A stretch of DNA of 35,999 nucleotides from Qingrenia yutianensis (GTDB taxonomy: Bacteria > Bacillota > Clostridia > UMGS1810), in NCBI RefSeq assembly GCF_014385105.1, contig NZ_JACRTE010000017.1:1-35999 (forward strand). The letters are read 5' to 3'. The position numbers were made by a program, and so were the translations under genes. Of the stretch, positions 9,156-17,574 are shown piece after piece. The stretch's first letter is position 1, and each line of letters begins with the position of its first letter. The notes beneath the pieces were generated by a model, which did not search any database, had not been told where the DNA came from, and saw only the letters and a list, made by a program, of their open reading frames with translations.

Positions 9156-10397
9156 ATGTATACGACAGACGAAATCAGAAAGCAGGACCCGCAGGTTGCC
9201 GACGCAATCGAAATGGAAGTTGAAAGACAGCGCAGTAAAATCGAACTCATTGCAAGCGAAAATTTCGTAAGCAATGCGGTTATTGAGGCTATGGGCACAC
9301 CGCTCACAAACAAGTATGCCGAGGGTTATCCGGGCAAAAGATACTACGGCGGCTGCGAATGTGTTGACATTGTTGAAAATCTTGCAATCGAAAGAGCAAA
9401 AAAGATTTTCGGCGCGGAACACGCAAACGTTCAGCCCCATTCGGGCGCGCAGGCTAATATGGCGGTATTTTTTGCAACACTCAAACCGGGTGACACCGTT
9501 CTCGGTATGAACCTTTCGCACGGCGGACACCTTTCGCACGGCAGTCCCGTGAATATGTCGGGTACATATTTCAATATTGTTCAGTACGGAGTTGACAAGG
9601 ATACACAGGTTATCGACTACGACGAGGTTGAAAGAATTGCAGAGGAGTGCAAGCCTAAACTTATTGTCGCCGGCGCGAGCGCGTATTCGAGAACCATCGA
9701 CTTTGAGCGTTTTGCAAAGATTGCGGAAAAAGTCGGCGCTTATCTTATGGTTGACATTGCTCACATTGCCGGTCTTGTTGCGGCAGGACTTCACCCGAGC
9801 CCAGTTCCGTATGCGGACTTTGTAACCACCACAACGCATAAAACCTTGAGAGGTCCCAGAGGCGGACTTATTCTCTGCAAAGAAAAATATGCTAAAATGA
9901 TAAATAAAGCGGTATTCCCCGGTATTCAAGGCGGCCCGCTTATGCACATAATAGCCGCAAAAGCAGTTTGCTTCGGCGAGGCTCTGACGGACGAATTTAA
10001 ATCTTATCAGACGCAGATTGTAAAAAATGCAAAAGCGCTTTGCGGTGCGCTTATCAAAAGAGGCTTTAAAATTGTGTCGGGCGGAACGGATAACCACCTT
10101 ATGCTTATCGACCTCACAAATATGAATATAACGGGAAAAGAAGCGGAAAAACTTCTTGACGACGTGGGCGTTACCGTTAACAAAAACACAATTCCTTTTG
10201 AAACAACAAGTCCGTTTATCACAAGCGGAATAAGAATAGGCACACCGGCGGTTACGTCGCGCGGATTTAAAGAAGAGGATATGGACAAAATAGCTGAAAT
10301 CATTTTCCTTACGCTTTCCGATTACGAAAAAGAACAGGATAACGTCCGTGCTATGGTTAAGGAACTTTGCGGAAAATATCCGCTGTACGAAAAATAA
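9156..10397 (+). CDS. glyA: Serine hydroxymethyltransferase
   Basis: A 413-residue PLP enzyme interconverting serine and glycine with tetrahydrofolate, feeding one-carbon metabolism. Family landmarks: IELIASENFVS near the N-terminus, KYAEGYPGKRYYGGCE, PHSGAQANMAV, the DIAHIAGLVAAG stretch, and the PLP lysine K229 in TTTTHKTLRGPRGG. Full-length for the bacterial enzyme, with AAGGAG upstream of the ATG. It leads a run of plus-strand genes; rarA starts 30 nt later, so co-transcription is likely. No glycine riboswitch or T-box was seen ahead of it. Confidence 0.97.
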   Translation: MYTTDEIRKQDPQVADAIEMEVERQRSKIELIASENFVSNAVIEAMGTPLTNKYAEGYPGKRYYGGCECVDIVENLAIERAKKIFGAEHANVQPHSGAQANMAVFFATLKPGDTVLGMNLSHGGHLSHGSPVNMSGTYFNIVQYGVDKDTQVIDYDEVERIAEECKPKLIVAGASAYSRTIDFERFAKIAEKVGAYLMVDIAHIAGLVAAGLHPSPVPYADFVTTTTHKTLRGPRGGLILCKEKYAKMINKAVFPGIQGGPLMHIIAAKAVCFGEALTDEFKSYQTQIVKNAKALCGALIKRGFKIVSGGTDNHLMLIDLTNMNITGKEAEKLLDDVGVTVNKNTIPFETTSPFITSGIRIGTPAVTSRGFKEEDMDKIAEIIFLTLSDYEKEQDNVRAMVKELCGKYPLYEK

Positions 10398-10427
10398 TTT
10401 TTGAAAATAAATTCCTTGGTGATTGAT

Positions 10428-11699
10428 ATGAATATCCCATTGGCAGAGAGAATGCGTCCGACCCGTCTTGATGACGTCGTCGGACAAACTCATCTTATAG
10501 GGGAAGGCAAAATTCTGACGAATATTTTAAAAACGGGAAAAATTCCGAATATGATTTTTTACGGCCCGTCGGGAACGGGAAAAACCACCGTTGCGAACAT
10601 CTGCGCAAACGCGGCGAACAGGGCTTTTTTTAAGCTTAACGCAACTACCGCGTCGCTCAAAGACGTGCGCGATATTGCCGACAAAATCGACAGTTACCCC
10701 GGCGGAATTTTGCTTTATCTCGACGAAATTCAAAATTTTAATAAAAAACAGCAGCAGTCGCTTTTGGAATATATCGAAAACGGCAAAATCACGCTGATTG
10801 CAAGCACTACCGAAAATCCGCATTTTTACGTTTACAATGCGATTTTGTCGCGTTCAACCGTGCTGGAATTTAAAAACATATCGCCCGACGAAATCAAAAA
10901 GGCGGTAATCCGTGCGGTGAAAGGCGTTGCAGGTGATTATCCCGACAGAAAAGTGACATTTTCGGACGAGGCAGTCGACCACATCGCAAACGCGAGCGGA
11001 GGCGACGTGCGAAAGGCGCTTAATGCCGTTGAAGTGTGCGTTTTGTCGCAGAGTTACAGTATGAACGAGGAAATTTCGGTCACGCTTGACGCTGCGGTTG
11101 ACTGCACGCAGACGGGTTCGTTTGCGCACGATAAAAACGGCGACGGGCATTACGACGTTATAAGCGCGTTTCAAAAGTCAATCCGCGGAAGTGACGCGGA
11201 CGCCGGAATTTACTATCTCGCGCGTCTGCTTGCCGGCGGTGACCTCATCACCGCGTGCAGGAGGCTTTTGGTTATCGCGTCGGAGGACGTGGGACTTGCG
11301 TATCCGAACGCGGTTGTCATCACCAAAGCGTGCGTGGACAGCGCGCTCCAGTTAGGACTTCCCGAGGCGCGTATTCCTCTTGCCGAGGCGGTTATTCTGC
11401 TTGCAAATTCGCCCAAGTCAAACTCCGCAATCTGCGCGATTGACGAGGCTATGCACGAGGTGGAAACCGCCGATACGGGCAGTGTTCCGCTCCATCTTAA
11501 AGATAGCCACTACAAGGGCGCGGTATCTCTCGGGCGCGGTGTGGAATACAAATATCCGCACAATTATGAGAACGCGTATGTTCCCCAGCAGTATTTGCCC
11601 GACAAAATCAAAAACAGAAAATATTACATTCCGCGGAACAACAAAACGGAAAATTCGTTTAAAGCATATCTCGAAAAAATCAAAGGGAGCGGTAAATGA
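10428..11699 (+). CDS. rarA: Replication-associated recombination protein A (RarA/MgsA AAA+ ATPase)
   Basis: A 423-residue AAA+ ATPase of the RarA/MgsA/WRNIP1 family, acting at stalled replication forks. It has the VGQTHLIG N-terminal box, Walker A GPSGTGKTT, Walker B ILLYLDEIQNFNKKQQQ, the sensor-1 ASTTENPHF, and a long C-terminal MgsA tetramerisation region (KGAVSLGRGVEYKYPHNYEN). The ATG at 10428 is favoured over an upstream TTG, since TTGGTGAT precedes it at normal spacing. The stop overlaps the next start (ATGA), so it is translationally coupled to the adenosyltransferase homologue. Confidence 0.95.
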   Translation: MNIPLAERMRPTRLDDVVGQTHLIGEGKILTNILKTGKIPNMIFYGPSGTGKTTVANICANAANRAFFKLNATTASLKDVRDIADKIDSYPGGILLYLDEIQNFNKKQQQSLLEYIENGKITLIASTTENPHFYVYNAILSRSTVLEFKNISPDEIKKAVIRAVKGVAGDYPDRKVTFSDEAVDHIANASGGDVRKALNAVEVCVLSQSYSMNEEISVTLDAAVDCTQTGSFAHDKNGDGHYDVISAFQKSIRGSDADAGIYYLARLLAGGDLITACRRLLVIASEDVGLAYPNAVVITKACVDSALQLGLPEARIPLAEAVILLANSPKSNSAICAIDEAMHEVETADTGSVPLHLKDSHYKGAVSLGRGVEYKYPHNYENAYVPQQYLPDKIKNRKYYIPRNNKTENSFKAYLEKIKGSGK

Positions 11700-12166
11700 T
11701 GAAAATTTATACCAAAACGGGCGACGGGGGTTACAGCGATATTTTGGGCAAACGCGTGAAAAAATCGGATAAGATTTTCGCGCTTGTCGGCACGGTTGAC
11801 AAGCTTAACGCGGTGTTGAGCCTCGGCGTGAATTTTTGCGCAGACGATAAAGTGAAAAGCGAGATTTTGGCTTTGCAAAGCGAAATTGTAAAGCTTAACG
11901 GAAAAATTTCGGGATACGGCGAGTTTGATTTTGACGTGTCGCAGTTTGAAGAAAGAATAGATTTTTACAGTGAAAAAACGGTCGGATTTTCGCTTTATAA
12001 TATGCCTCAAAAAAGGGACAGCTCATTTTTTAATCTTGCGCGCACAATCTGCCGTGACGCGGAGCGCACTGCGGTGGAAATTGGCAGCGAAAACACCGGT
12101 TTGATACGGTATTTAAACAGAATGTCCGACTACCTTTATGCGGTCGGAAAATATCTTGACATTTAG
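11696..12166 (+). CDS. PduO-type cob(I)alamin adenosyltransferase homologue (short, atypical)
   Basis: A 156-residue protein with the PduO-family N-terminal motif YTKTGDGG, the G-x-VDKLNAVLSLG helix (usually VDELNA) and the C-terminal LNRMSDYLYAVGKYL signature. The family makes adenosylcobalamin from ATP and corrinoid. It is shorter than the usual roughly 180-190 residues. The PGG segment normally ahead of the ATP-binding helix is replaced by NMPQKRDSS, and the RTVCRRAER motif reads RTICRDAER, losing one of the paired arginines. It may be a diverged or specialised enzyme; activity is uncertain. An adjacent second ATG (11699) is an alternative start. It overlaps the rarA stop and is followed 12 nt later by the SDR gene. 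Confidence 0.75.
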   Translation: MMKIYTKTGDGGYSDILGKRVKKSDKIFALVGTVDKLNAVLSLGVNFCADDKVKSEILALQSEIVKLNGKISGYGEFDFDVSQFEERIDFYSEKTVGFSLYNMPQKRDSSFFNLARTICRDAERTAVEIGSENTGLIRYLNRMSDYLYAVGKYLDI

Positions 12167-12178
12167 CGGAGAAAAAAT

Positions 12179-12907
12179 ATGAAAAAAACGGCGGTTGTAA
12201 CAGGCGCGTCGCGCGGAATAGGCAGGGCGGCGGCGATTGCGCTTGCAAAAGATTTTAACGTTGTTGTAAATTGCAGAAAAAATATTGACCTTGCGCGTAA
12301 AACCGCAGAGGAAATTATAAAAAACGGCGGAAGCGCGCTTGTTTACAGGGCTGATGTTTCGGTATTTGACGAGGCGCACGCGCTTTGCAAGTTTGCCGTT
12401 AAAAATTTCGGCGGTATAGACGTTTTGGTGAATAATGCAGGTATTGCTCAGCAAAAAGTTTTCTGCGACATAACCGAGGACGAATTTAAAAATATGATGC
12501 AGACAAACGTCGGCAGTGTTTTTAATATGTGCAAAGCGGTTATGGGCGAAATGATAGGCAAAAAAAGCGGAAAAATCATAAATATTTCGTCGGTGTGGGG
12601 CATTTGCGGTGCGTCGTGCGAGGTGCATTATTCCGCGTCAAAAGCGGCGGTGATAGGTTTTACAAAGGCGCTTGCACAGGAACTTGCGCCGTCGGGCATA
12701 AACGTAAACTGCGTTGCGCCGGGCGTTGTGGACACCGATATGTGCAAATTTGACGGCGAAACCAAAAAGCTTGTGACCGAGGATATTCCTTTGGGAAAAA
12801 TCGCATCTCCCGAAAAAATTGCCGATACGATAGCGTTTTTGGCAAGCGATAAAGCAGACTACATCACAGGCGAGGTTGTAAACGTCAGCGGCGGTTTTGT
12901 TGTGTGA
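12179..12907 (+). CDS. fabG: Short-chain dehydrogenase/reductase, 3-oxoacyl-ACP reductase-like
   Basis: A 242-residue classical SDR. It shows the Rossmann motif TGASRGIGR (residues 8-16), NNAG at about 85-90, catalytic Ser in NISSVWG, and the YSASK pair (Y151, K155), followed by APGVVDTDM and the C-terminal YITGEVVNVSGGF typical of FabG. It would reduce a 3-oxo group with NADPH. The gene is not in a fatty-acid operon (it follows the adenosyltransferase homologue), so the substrate could be something other than acyl-ACP. GGAG lies ahead of the ATG. Confidence 0.88.
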   Translation: MKKTAVVTGASRGIGRAAAIALAKDFNVVVNCRKNIDLARKTAEEIIKNGGSALVYRADVSVFDEAHALCKFAVKNFGGIDVLVNNAGIAQQKVFCDITEDEFKNMMQTNVGSVFNMCKAVMGEMIGKKSGKIINISSVWGICGASCEVHYSASKAAVIGFTKALAQELAPSGINVNCVAPGVVDTDMCKFDGETKKLVTEDIPLGKIASPEKIADTIAFLASDKADYITGEVVNVSGGFVV

Positions 12908-12917
12908 CAAATTTTTA

Positions 12918-12946
12918 TTGCAAATTGAAATTTTGTATGCTATAAT
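12918..12946 (+). promoter_or_regulatory. Promoter of cpsD-cpsB-trmK-nif3 operon
   Basis: -35 TTGCAA (12918-12923), 17-bp spacer, perfect -10 TATAAT (12941-12946), about 40 nt before cpsD. No terminator was seen between the SDR gene and this promoter, so read-through is possible. Confidence 0.75.
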
Positions 12947-12988
12947 GTAAATTGAGTTTATATGTTATGATAAAAAAGGAAGTTGAAT

Positions 12989-13819
12989 ATGCCAAACAAT
13001 GTTAACACGGAAGAAAAGAAAGTGGTGTCGCGCGGCGGTGCGAAAAACGTCGGTATGCGCGATTATACCAAGGTTATTTTAAACGATAACACCGATTTTT
13101 CGATTGTCGAAGCGTATAAATCGACGAGAACAAATCTTGAATATGCGCTTGCGGCGGAGGAAGGCTGTAAAAAAATTATTTTCACCTCCGCAATGCCGAG
13201 CGAGGGCAAAACCACGTCTTGCATTAACACGGCTATCACGTTTGCGCTTGCTGGCGCGAAAATCGTGCTTATAGACGCGGACCTTCGCAAACCGAAGGTT
13301 CATATGTGTCTTGAACTTGAAAACACAACGGGATTTTCAAACTATCTTGCGGGTTTTGCGGAGCTTGACGACGTTATTCAGCATTGCAAAAACGGGTTGG
13401 ACGTTATAACCAGCGGACAAATTCCGCCCAATCCGTCCGAGCTTTTGGTGTCGCCCAGAATGGAAAAGGCGCTTTTAAAACTTGCGGAAAAATACGATTA
13501 TGTAATTATCGACGCGCCCCCCGTAAACATTGTGTCGGACGCGGTTTCAATGTCGAAATTCGTAACGGGCGTTGCGGTTGTTGTAAAAGAAGATTTCACT
13601 ACGCACGACGCGCTTAAAAAAGCGCTTTCAAATCTTGAATTTGCAAACGCTAAAATTTTGGGATTTATCTTAAACGACGTTATGGCGCCGCGCGGATATT
13701 ACTCAAAATATTATAAATACCGCTATCGTTACAATTATAATTACCGTTATAAGTATTCGAACTATGACGGCTACGATACGGCAGGACAGACAAAAAAAGA
13801 CGAAAAGAAAGATAAATAG
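12989..13819 (+). CDS. cpsD: Cytoplasmic BY-family protein tyrosine kinase (CpsD/EpsB-like)
   Basis: A 276-residue bacterial tyrosine kinase of the CpsD/CapB type, which autophosphorylates a C-terminal tyrosine cluster and controls polysaccharide polymerisation. Seen: Walker A SAMPSEGKTT (67-76), Walker A' LIDADLRKP (94-102), Walker B YVIIDAPPV (about 168), and a tail (about 232-265) with more than a dozen tyrosines in YKYRYRYNYNYRYKYSNY-like repeats. No transmembrane modulator domain is fused and no CpsC/Wzz gene is adjacent. The ATG at 12989, with AAAAAAGGA at eight bases, is chosen over a TTG two codons earlier. The next gene is its cognate phosphatase, seven bases away. Confidence 0.92.
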   Translation: MPNNVNTEEKKVVSRGGAKNVGMRDYTKVILNDNTDFSIVEAYKSTRTNLEYALAAEEGCKKIIFTSAMPSEGKTTSCINTAITFALAGAKIVLIDADLRKPKVHMCLELENTTGFSNYLAGFAELDDVIQHCKNGLDVITSGQIPPNPSELLVSPRMEKALLKLAEKYDYVIIDAPPVNIVSDAVSMSKFVTGVAVVVKEDFTTHDALKKALSNLEFANAKILGFILNDVMAPRGYYSKYYKYRYRYNYNYRYKYSNYDGYDTAGQTKKDEKKDK

Positions 13820-13826
13820 GAAAGTT

Positions 13827-14534
13827 ATGATTGATTTTCACACGCATATTCTTCCTGAAATAGACGACGGCGCAAGGAGCGTAAGGCGCTCGCTTGAGAT
13901 GTATGAATATCAGAAAAACAGCGGTGTTGACGCGCTTGTTGCAACACCGCATTTTTATCCCGACAATATGACGGTCGAAAGCTTTTTGCAAAAACGGAAT
14001 AATGCTTACGAAAGGGTGCTTGAGGCGTCGGAGGAAAAGAAAATTTCGCTCATACCCACATATCTCGGCGCGGAGGCGGCGCTTGCGCCTGGGTTTTCGC
14101 GCATTGACGGCATAGAAAAGCTTTGCATAGGCAATTCAAACTATATCCTGGTGGAAATGCCTCACGACGGCTGGAACAGCGTCTGGGTTCAGCGCGAAAT
14201 TTACTCGGTTTCCGCAAACAGAGGACTTATCCCGATTATTGCGCATATTGACCGATATATTCTGACGAAAAGTGATTTTAAAACACTTGACAGTTTTTTT
14301 GACCCTAATGTTTGTTTTCAGATAAATGCCGACTGTTATTTTTCGTTTTCGTCGCGCAGGCGTGCGAAAAAATTTGCAAAAATGAACGCCATACAGTTCG
14401 TCGGCTCGGACTGTCACAATATGTCCGACCGTGCGCCCACACTCGCAAAATGCGTGCAGATTATGAAAAAAATGCACGGCGAAGACTTTGTGAATGAGAT
14501 TTTTGAAAACAGCAGAATTGTTGTAAATTCATAA
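13827..14534 (+). CDS. cpsB: PHP-type protein-tyrosine-phosphatase (CpsB/YwqE-like)
   Basis: A 235-residue PHP-domain metallophosphatase. Metal ligands are visible: HTHILPEIDDGA at residues 5-16, TPHFYPD, the HIDRY histidine, and the C-terminal SDCHN. This family dephosphorylates CpsD-type kinases. The ATG at 13827, behind AGGAAAG, is chosen rather than an upstream ATG in the cpsD frame region. Immediately downstream of cpsD and 15 nt ahead of trmK; the kinase/phosphatase pair is a regulatory module lacking its usual capsule or exopolysaccharide genes here. Confidence 0.9.
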   Translation: MIDFHTHILPEIDDGARSVRRSLEMYEYQKNSGVDALVATPHFYPDNMTVESFLQKRNNAYERVLEASEEKKISLIPTYLGAEAALAPGFSRIDGIEKLCIGNSNYILVEMPHDGWNSVWVQREIYSVSANRGLIPIIAHIDRYILTKSDFKTLDSFFDPNVCFQINADCYFSFSSRRRAKKFAKMNAIQFVGSDCHNMSDRAPTLAKCVQIMKKMHGEDFVNEIFENSRIVVNS

Positions 14535-14549
14535 AAATAAGGAAAAAGA

Positions 14550-15236
14550 ATGATTTTAACCGAAAGACTTAAAAAAGTTGCAGAATATGTGAAAAATTCG
14601 CGCTGTCTTGCCGATATAGGCACCGACCACGGATATGTGCCGATTTTCTGCGTTAAAAACGGCACGGCGAAAACCGCGGTTGCGAGCGACGTCAACACAG
14701 GACCGTTAAAAAGCGCGGAGAAAAACATTGAAAAATACGGATTGTCGGAGAAAATTTCCGTCCGCTTGTCAAACGGATTTGAAAATTTTGAGAACGGAGA
14801 GTTTGACACCGCAGTGATTGCCGGAATGGGCGGACTTTTGATAAACGAAATTGTCGAAAAAGGCAAGAATAAATTTTCGGGCGAAACGCGCCTTATTATC
14901 CAGCCGATGATTGCGCAGAGCGAGGTTCGGCGCTATCTTTCGGAAAACGGATTTGTGATTGAGGACGAGAGCCTTGCGCGCGAGGGTAACAAAATTTACA
15001 ATATTTTTCTGTGCAGAAAAGGCTTTGAAAAACTTTCGGAGTTTGATGTTTTCGTCGGAAAGCGCCTCTTTGAGAAAAAAGGCGAACTTTTTAAACGTCA
15101 TATGGACGGCAAAATTTTCACTCTTACAAAAATCGTTGAGGGGCTTAAAAAAGCGGGAAACGGCGCCGATGAGCTTGAAAAGCGCGAGGCGGAACTCGGT
15201 TATTATTTAAAGGCAAGGAATGAATGTGATGCTTAA
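14550..15236 (+). CDS. trmK: tRNA (adenine(22)-N(1))-methyltransferase TrmK
   Basis: A 228-residue Rossmann-fold SAM-dependent methyltransferase of the TrmK/YqfN family, which makes m1A22 in tRNA of Gram-positive bacteria. The SAM site DIGTDHGYVPI lies at about residues 21-31, an acidic strand end ASDVNTGPL follows, then VIAGMGGLLINEI and LIIQPM, which are family signatures; the C-terminal region is helical. The pairing with a Nif3-family gene downstream is a common Firmicutes arrangement. Its stop overlaps the nif3 start by eight bases. Confidence 0.93.
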   Translation: MILTERLKKVAEYVKNSRCLADIGTDHGYVPIFCVKNGTAKTAVASDVNTGPLKSAEKNIEKYGLSEKISVRLSNGFENFENGEFDTAVIAGMGGLLINEIVEKGKNKFSGETRLIIQPMIAQSEVRRYLSENGFVIEDESLAREGNKIYNIFLCRKGFEKLSEFDVFVGKRLFEKKGELFKRHMDGKIFTLTKIVEGLKKAGNGADELEKREAELGYYLKARNECDA

Positions 15237-16011
15237 AGTTAAAGATATAGTTTCGTATTTTGAAAAAATCTGCCCTTTTTCGCTTTGCGAAGAATGGGAC
15301 AATACGGGACTTTTGATAGGCGACGAAAACGCCGGGGTTACGCGGATTTTGGTGTGTCTTGACGTTGATGAATCTGTCGCACGGGAGGCGGCTGATAAAA
15401 AATGCGAACTTATTGTGTCGCACCACCCCGTGATTTTCCATCCGCTCAAAAAAATAAGTGCAAATTCGTGCGAGGGAATACTTATCAAAAACGGGATTTC
15501 GGCGGTGAGCGCGCATACAAATCTTGATGTTGCAAACGGCGGTCTTAACGATTATCTTGCCGAAAAACTCGGCTTGGAGAATACCGAAATTCTTGTTCCG
15601 GCGGGCGAATTTGACGGCAAAACGGTCGGTTACGGCAGATTTGCAAAACTTAAAAAGCCCGAAAAACTTATAGATATTGCAAAAAAATGCGCCGAAATTC
15701 TCGGTGCGGAAAGTCTGCGATATATGGGCGACGATGACCGAATTATCGAAAAAATCGCGGTAAATTCGGGAGGCGGTGCATCTATGGCGGACGCGTGTTT
15801 TGACAAAAATATTGGTCTTTATATTTCGGGAGATTTTAAATATTCAAATATGCGTGACTGCGCACAGCGCGGTCTTTGCGTGATTGACGCGGGGCATTAT
15901 GAAACAGAGCACATTGTGTGCGAGTGGTTTAAAAAAGTTTTAAGCAAGAAATTTGACGCTGAAATTATAGCGAGCGAAAAAAACACGAATGTGATTAAAT
16001 ATTTGCATTAA
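15229..16011 (+). CDS. Nif3-like dinuclear metal centre protein (DUF34)
   Basis: A 260-residue Nif3/YqfO-family protein, often annotated GTP cyclohydrolase 1 type 2-like, though the in vivo role is unsettled. Visible motifs: LLIGD, the metal-ligand segment SHHPVIFHPLKKI (about residues 63-75), SAHTNLDVANGGLND, and the C-terminal GHYETEH ligands (about 221-228). It lacks the PII-like insert found in the long form. The ATG at 15229 has AAGGA at eight bases, whereas an ATG nine bases earlier is too close to it. Coupled to trmK by overlap and the last coding gene before rnpB. Confidence 0.92.
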   Translation: MLKVKDIVSYFEKICPFSLCEEWDNTGLLIGDENAGVTRILVCLDVDESVAREAADKKCELIVSHHPVIFHPLKKISANSCEGILIKNGISAVSAHTNLDVANGGLNDYLAEKLGLENTEILVPAGEFDGKTVGYGRFAKLKKPEKLIDIAKKCAEILGAESLRYMGDDDRIIEKIAVNSGGGASMADACFDKNIGLYISGDFKYSNMRDCAQRGLCVIDAGHYETEHIVCEWFKKVLSKKFDAEIIASEKNTNVIKYLH

Positions 16012-16033
16012 AATTAAAAATATAAGTTAAAAT

Positions 16034-16378
16034 ATGAGTAATCCGAATAGTCGCAGATACAAGCCGAAAGGCTGTATATGAGGAAAGTCCGGGCATCGCA
16101 GGGCAGGGTGCCGGGTAGTTCCCGGTGAAGGCGACTTTAAGGAAAGTGCAACAGAAAAGAACCGCCGAAATTTTTCGGTAAGGGTGAAAAGGCGAGGTAA
16201 GAGCTCACCGCAGATTGGGAAATCAATCGGGCGTGTAAACCCCACCCGATGCAACACCGTGTAAAGGAGAAAATATTTGCCCGATATTCTCCGATAGAGG
16301 TGGCTGGAGCGTGTCAGAGATGGCAGGCGTAGATAGATGACTATTCACGACAGAACCCGGCTTACAGGATTACTCATT
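16034..16378 (+). ncRNA. rnpB: RNase P RNA
   Basis: The catalytic RNA that matures tRNA 5' ends. The universal 5' segment GAGGAAAGTCCGGGC occurs at 16080-16094, and the 3' partner region with GATGACTATTCACGACAGAA and CCCGGCTTACAG ends near 16366. GGTAAGAGCTCACCG is present in the middle. ATGAGTAATCC at the 5' end pairs with GGATTACTCAT (16367-16377), forming helix P1 and fixing the ends. The layout resembles the ancestral type A rather than Bacillus type B, but I did not fold it. It follows nif3 by a short AT-rich gap. Confidence 0.95.
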
Positions 16379-16391
16379 TTTAAATAAAAAT

Positions 16392-16445
16392 AAACGCCTT
16401 TGCACAAGGAATAAAATCCGCTGCACAGGCGTTTTTTATTTTTAC
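16392..16445. terminator. Bidirectional terminator between rnpB and hemW
   Basis: AAACGCCT (16392-16399) pairs with AGGCGTTT (16427-16434). TGCA/TGCA and GGA/TCC extend the stem inward across small internal loops. T-rich runs flank it on both strands, suiting the convergent rnpB and hemW transcripts. Confidence 0.8.
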
Positions 16446-16446
16446 A

Positions 16447-17574
16447 TTAAATAAGAAAATCGCACATCACCGCGTTGCAGACATAGTACGCTTCCTTTGA
16501 AAGCACAATTTTTTTGCCCTTTTTCTCAAGCATTTTTGTTGTGTTTAGGTGAAAGTCAAGCTTTTCTCCGAAAACCGAAAACATATCAATTCCGAATTTT
16601 TCTCTAAACTCTTCCTCGTCAATTCCGCTTTGCAAAAGGCGCAGATTGAGTATCATATATTCGCTCATTCTGCCGTTTTTGCCGATTTTTTCAACGTCCG
16701 ATTTTGCAAAAGGCGAGGCGATATAATCCTCAATTTTTGCTTCATTTGTGTATCTTTCGCCGTTTATATATCCCGACGCACCGGCGCCTATTCCGTAATA
16801 TTCACCGCCGTGCCAGTATTTTAAATTGTGGCGCGACAAAAAGTTTTCACTGCGCGCAAAGTTTGAAATTTCGTAATGCACAAACCCGTTTTCGCGCAGA
16901 AAATCGCAGATATACTCGTATTGATGCGCATATTCGTCGTCGGAAAACGGCACAAAAACCCCGTTTTCAACGTCGCTTGCGAGCGGTGTGCCGTCCTCAA
17001 CCGCCAAGCCGTAGAGCGAAATGTGCGAAATATCGAGCGACACCGCCCTTTTCAGCGTTTCCGCAAGACTTTCCCTTGTCTGGTGCGGAATTGCGTACAT
17101 AATGTCGATATTCACGTTGTCAATTCCGCATAAATGTGCGGTTTTGACGGCATTTTCAACGTCTTTTGCGGTGTGAATTCTGCCGATTGCCGAAAGCTCG
17201 TTTTGATTAAACGACTGCGCGCCTATGCTTATTCGATTGACGTTTTTTTCTGCATATGCCGATATGGTTTCGTAACTTGCCGATTTGGGGTTTGCCTCAA
17301 CCGTAATTTCGGCATTTTTCTGCACGTCAAAATGCGAATAAATTTCGTCCAATACATTGACGATATATTTTTTGTCCACCGCCGACGGAGTGCCTCCTCC
17401 GATATACACGGTGTCGGTTTTATCTTTTTCAAGTGCGGATATTTGCCGTGACACCGCATCGAAATAGCTGTCTGCAAGGGGAAATTTGTCCGCATACGAA
17501 TTAAATGCGCAGTAACGGCATTTTTTTGCGCAAAACGGAATATGAACGTAAACCGACCTAAAATTTTTATCCAT
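16447..17574 (-). CDS. hemW: Radical SAM heme chaperone HemW
   Basis: A 375-residue radical SAM protein of the HemN-like family. The cluster motif CAKKCRYC places cysteines at 15, 19 and 22, with the fourth-residue Cys pattern of HemW. GGGTPS and IGAQSFN follow, and HLRYWHGG-like residues (HNLKYWHGGEYYGIGAGA) mark the coproporphyrinogen-oxidase-related domain. HemW proteins are now regarded as heme chaperones rather than HemN oxidases. The start codon overlaps the lepA stop by one base (TGATG), so it is co-translated with lepA, a conserved pairing in Firmicutes. Confidence 0.93.
   Translation of the reverse strand: MDKNFRSVYVHIPFCAKKCRYCAFNSYADKFPLADSYFDAVSRQISALEKDKTDTVYIGGGTPSAVDKKYIVNVLDEIYSHFDVQKNAEITVEANPKSASYETISAYAEKNVNRISIGAQSFNQNELSAIGRIHTAKDVENAVKTAHLCGIDNVNIDIMYAIPHQTRESLAETLKRAVSLDISHISLYGLAVEDGTPLASDVENGVFVPFSDDEYAHQYEYICDFLRENGFVHYEISNFARSENFLSRHNLKYWHGGEYYGIGAGASGYINGERYTNEAKIEDYIASPFAKSDVEKIGKNGRMSEYMILNLRLLQSGIDEEEFREKFGIDMFSVFGEKLDFHLNTTKMLEKKGKKIVLSKEAYYVCNAVMCDFLI

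Noticed and set aside
9084..10493. Long minus-strand open frame opposite glyA
   Set aside because: Its codons mirror the coding strand of a textbook serine hydroxymethyltransferase, it has no SD, and its composition (Phe, Cys, Arg, His rich) is typical of antisense frames.
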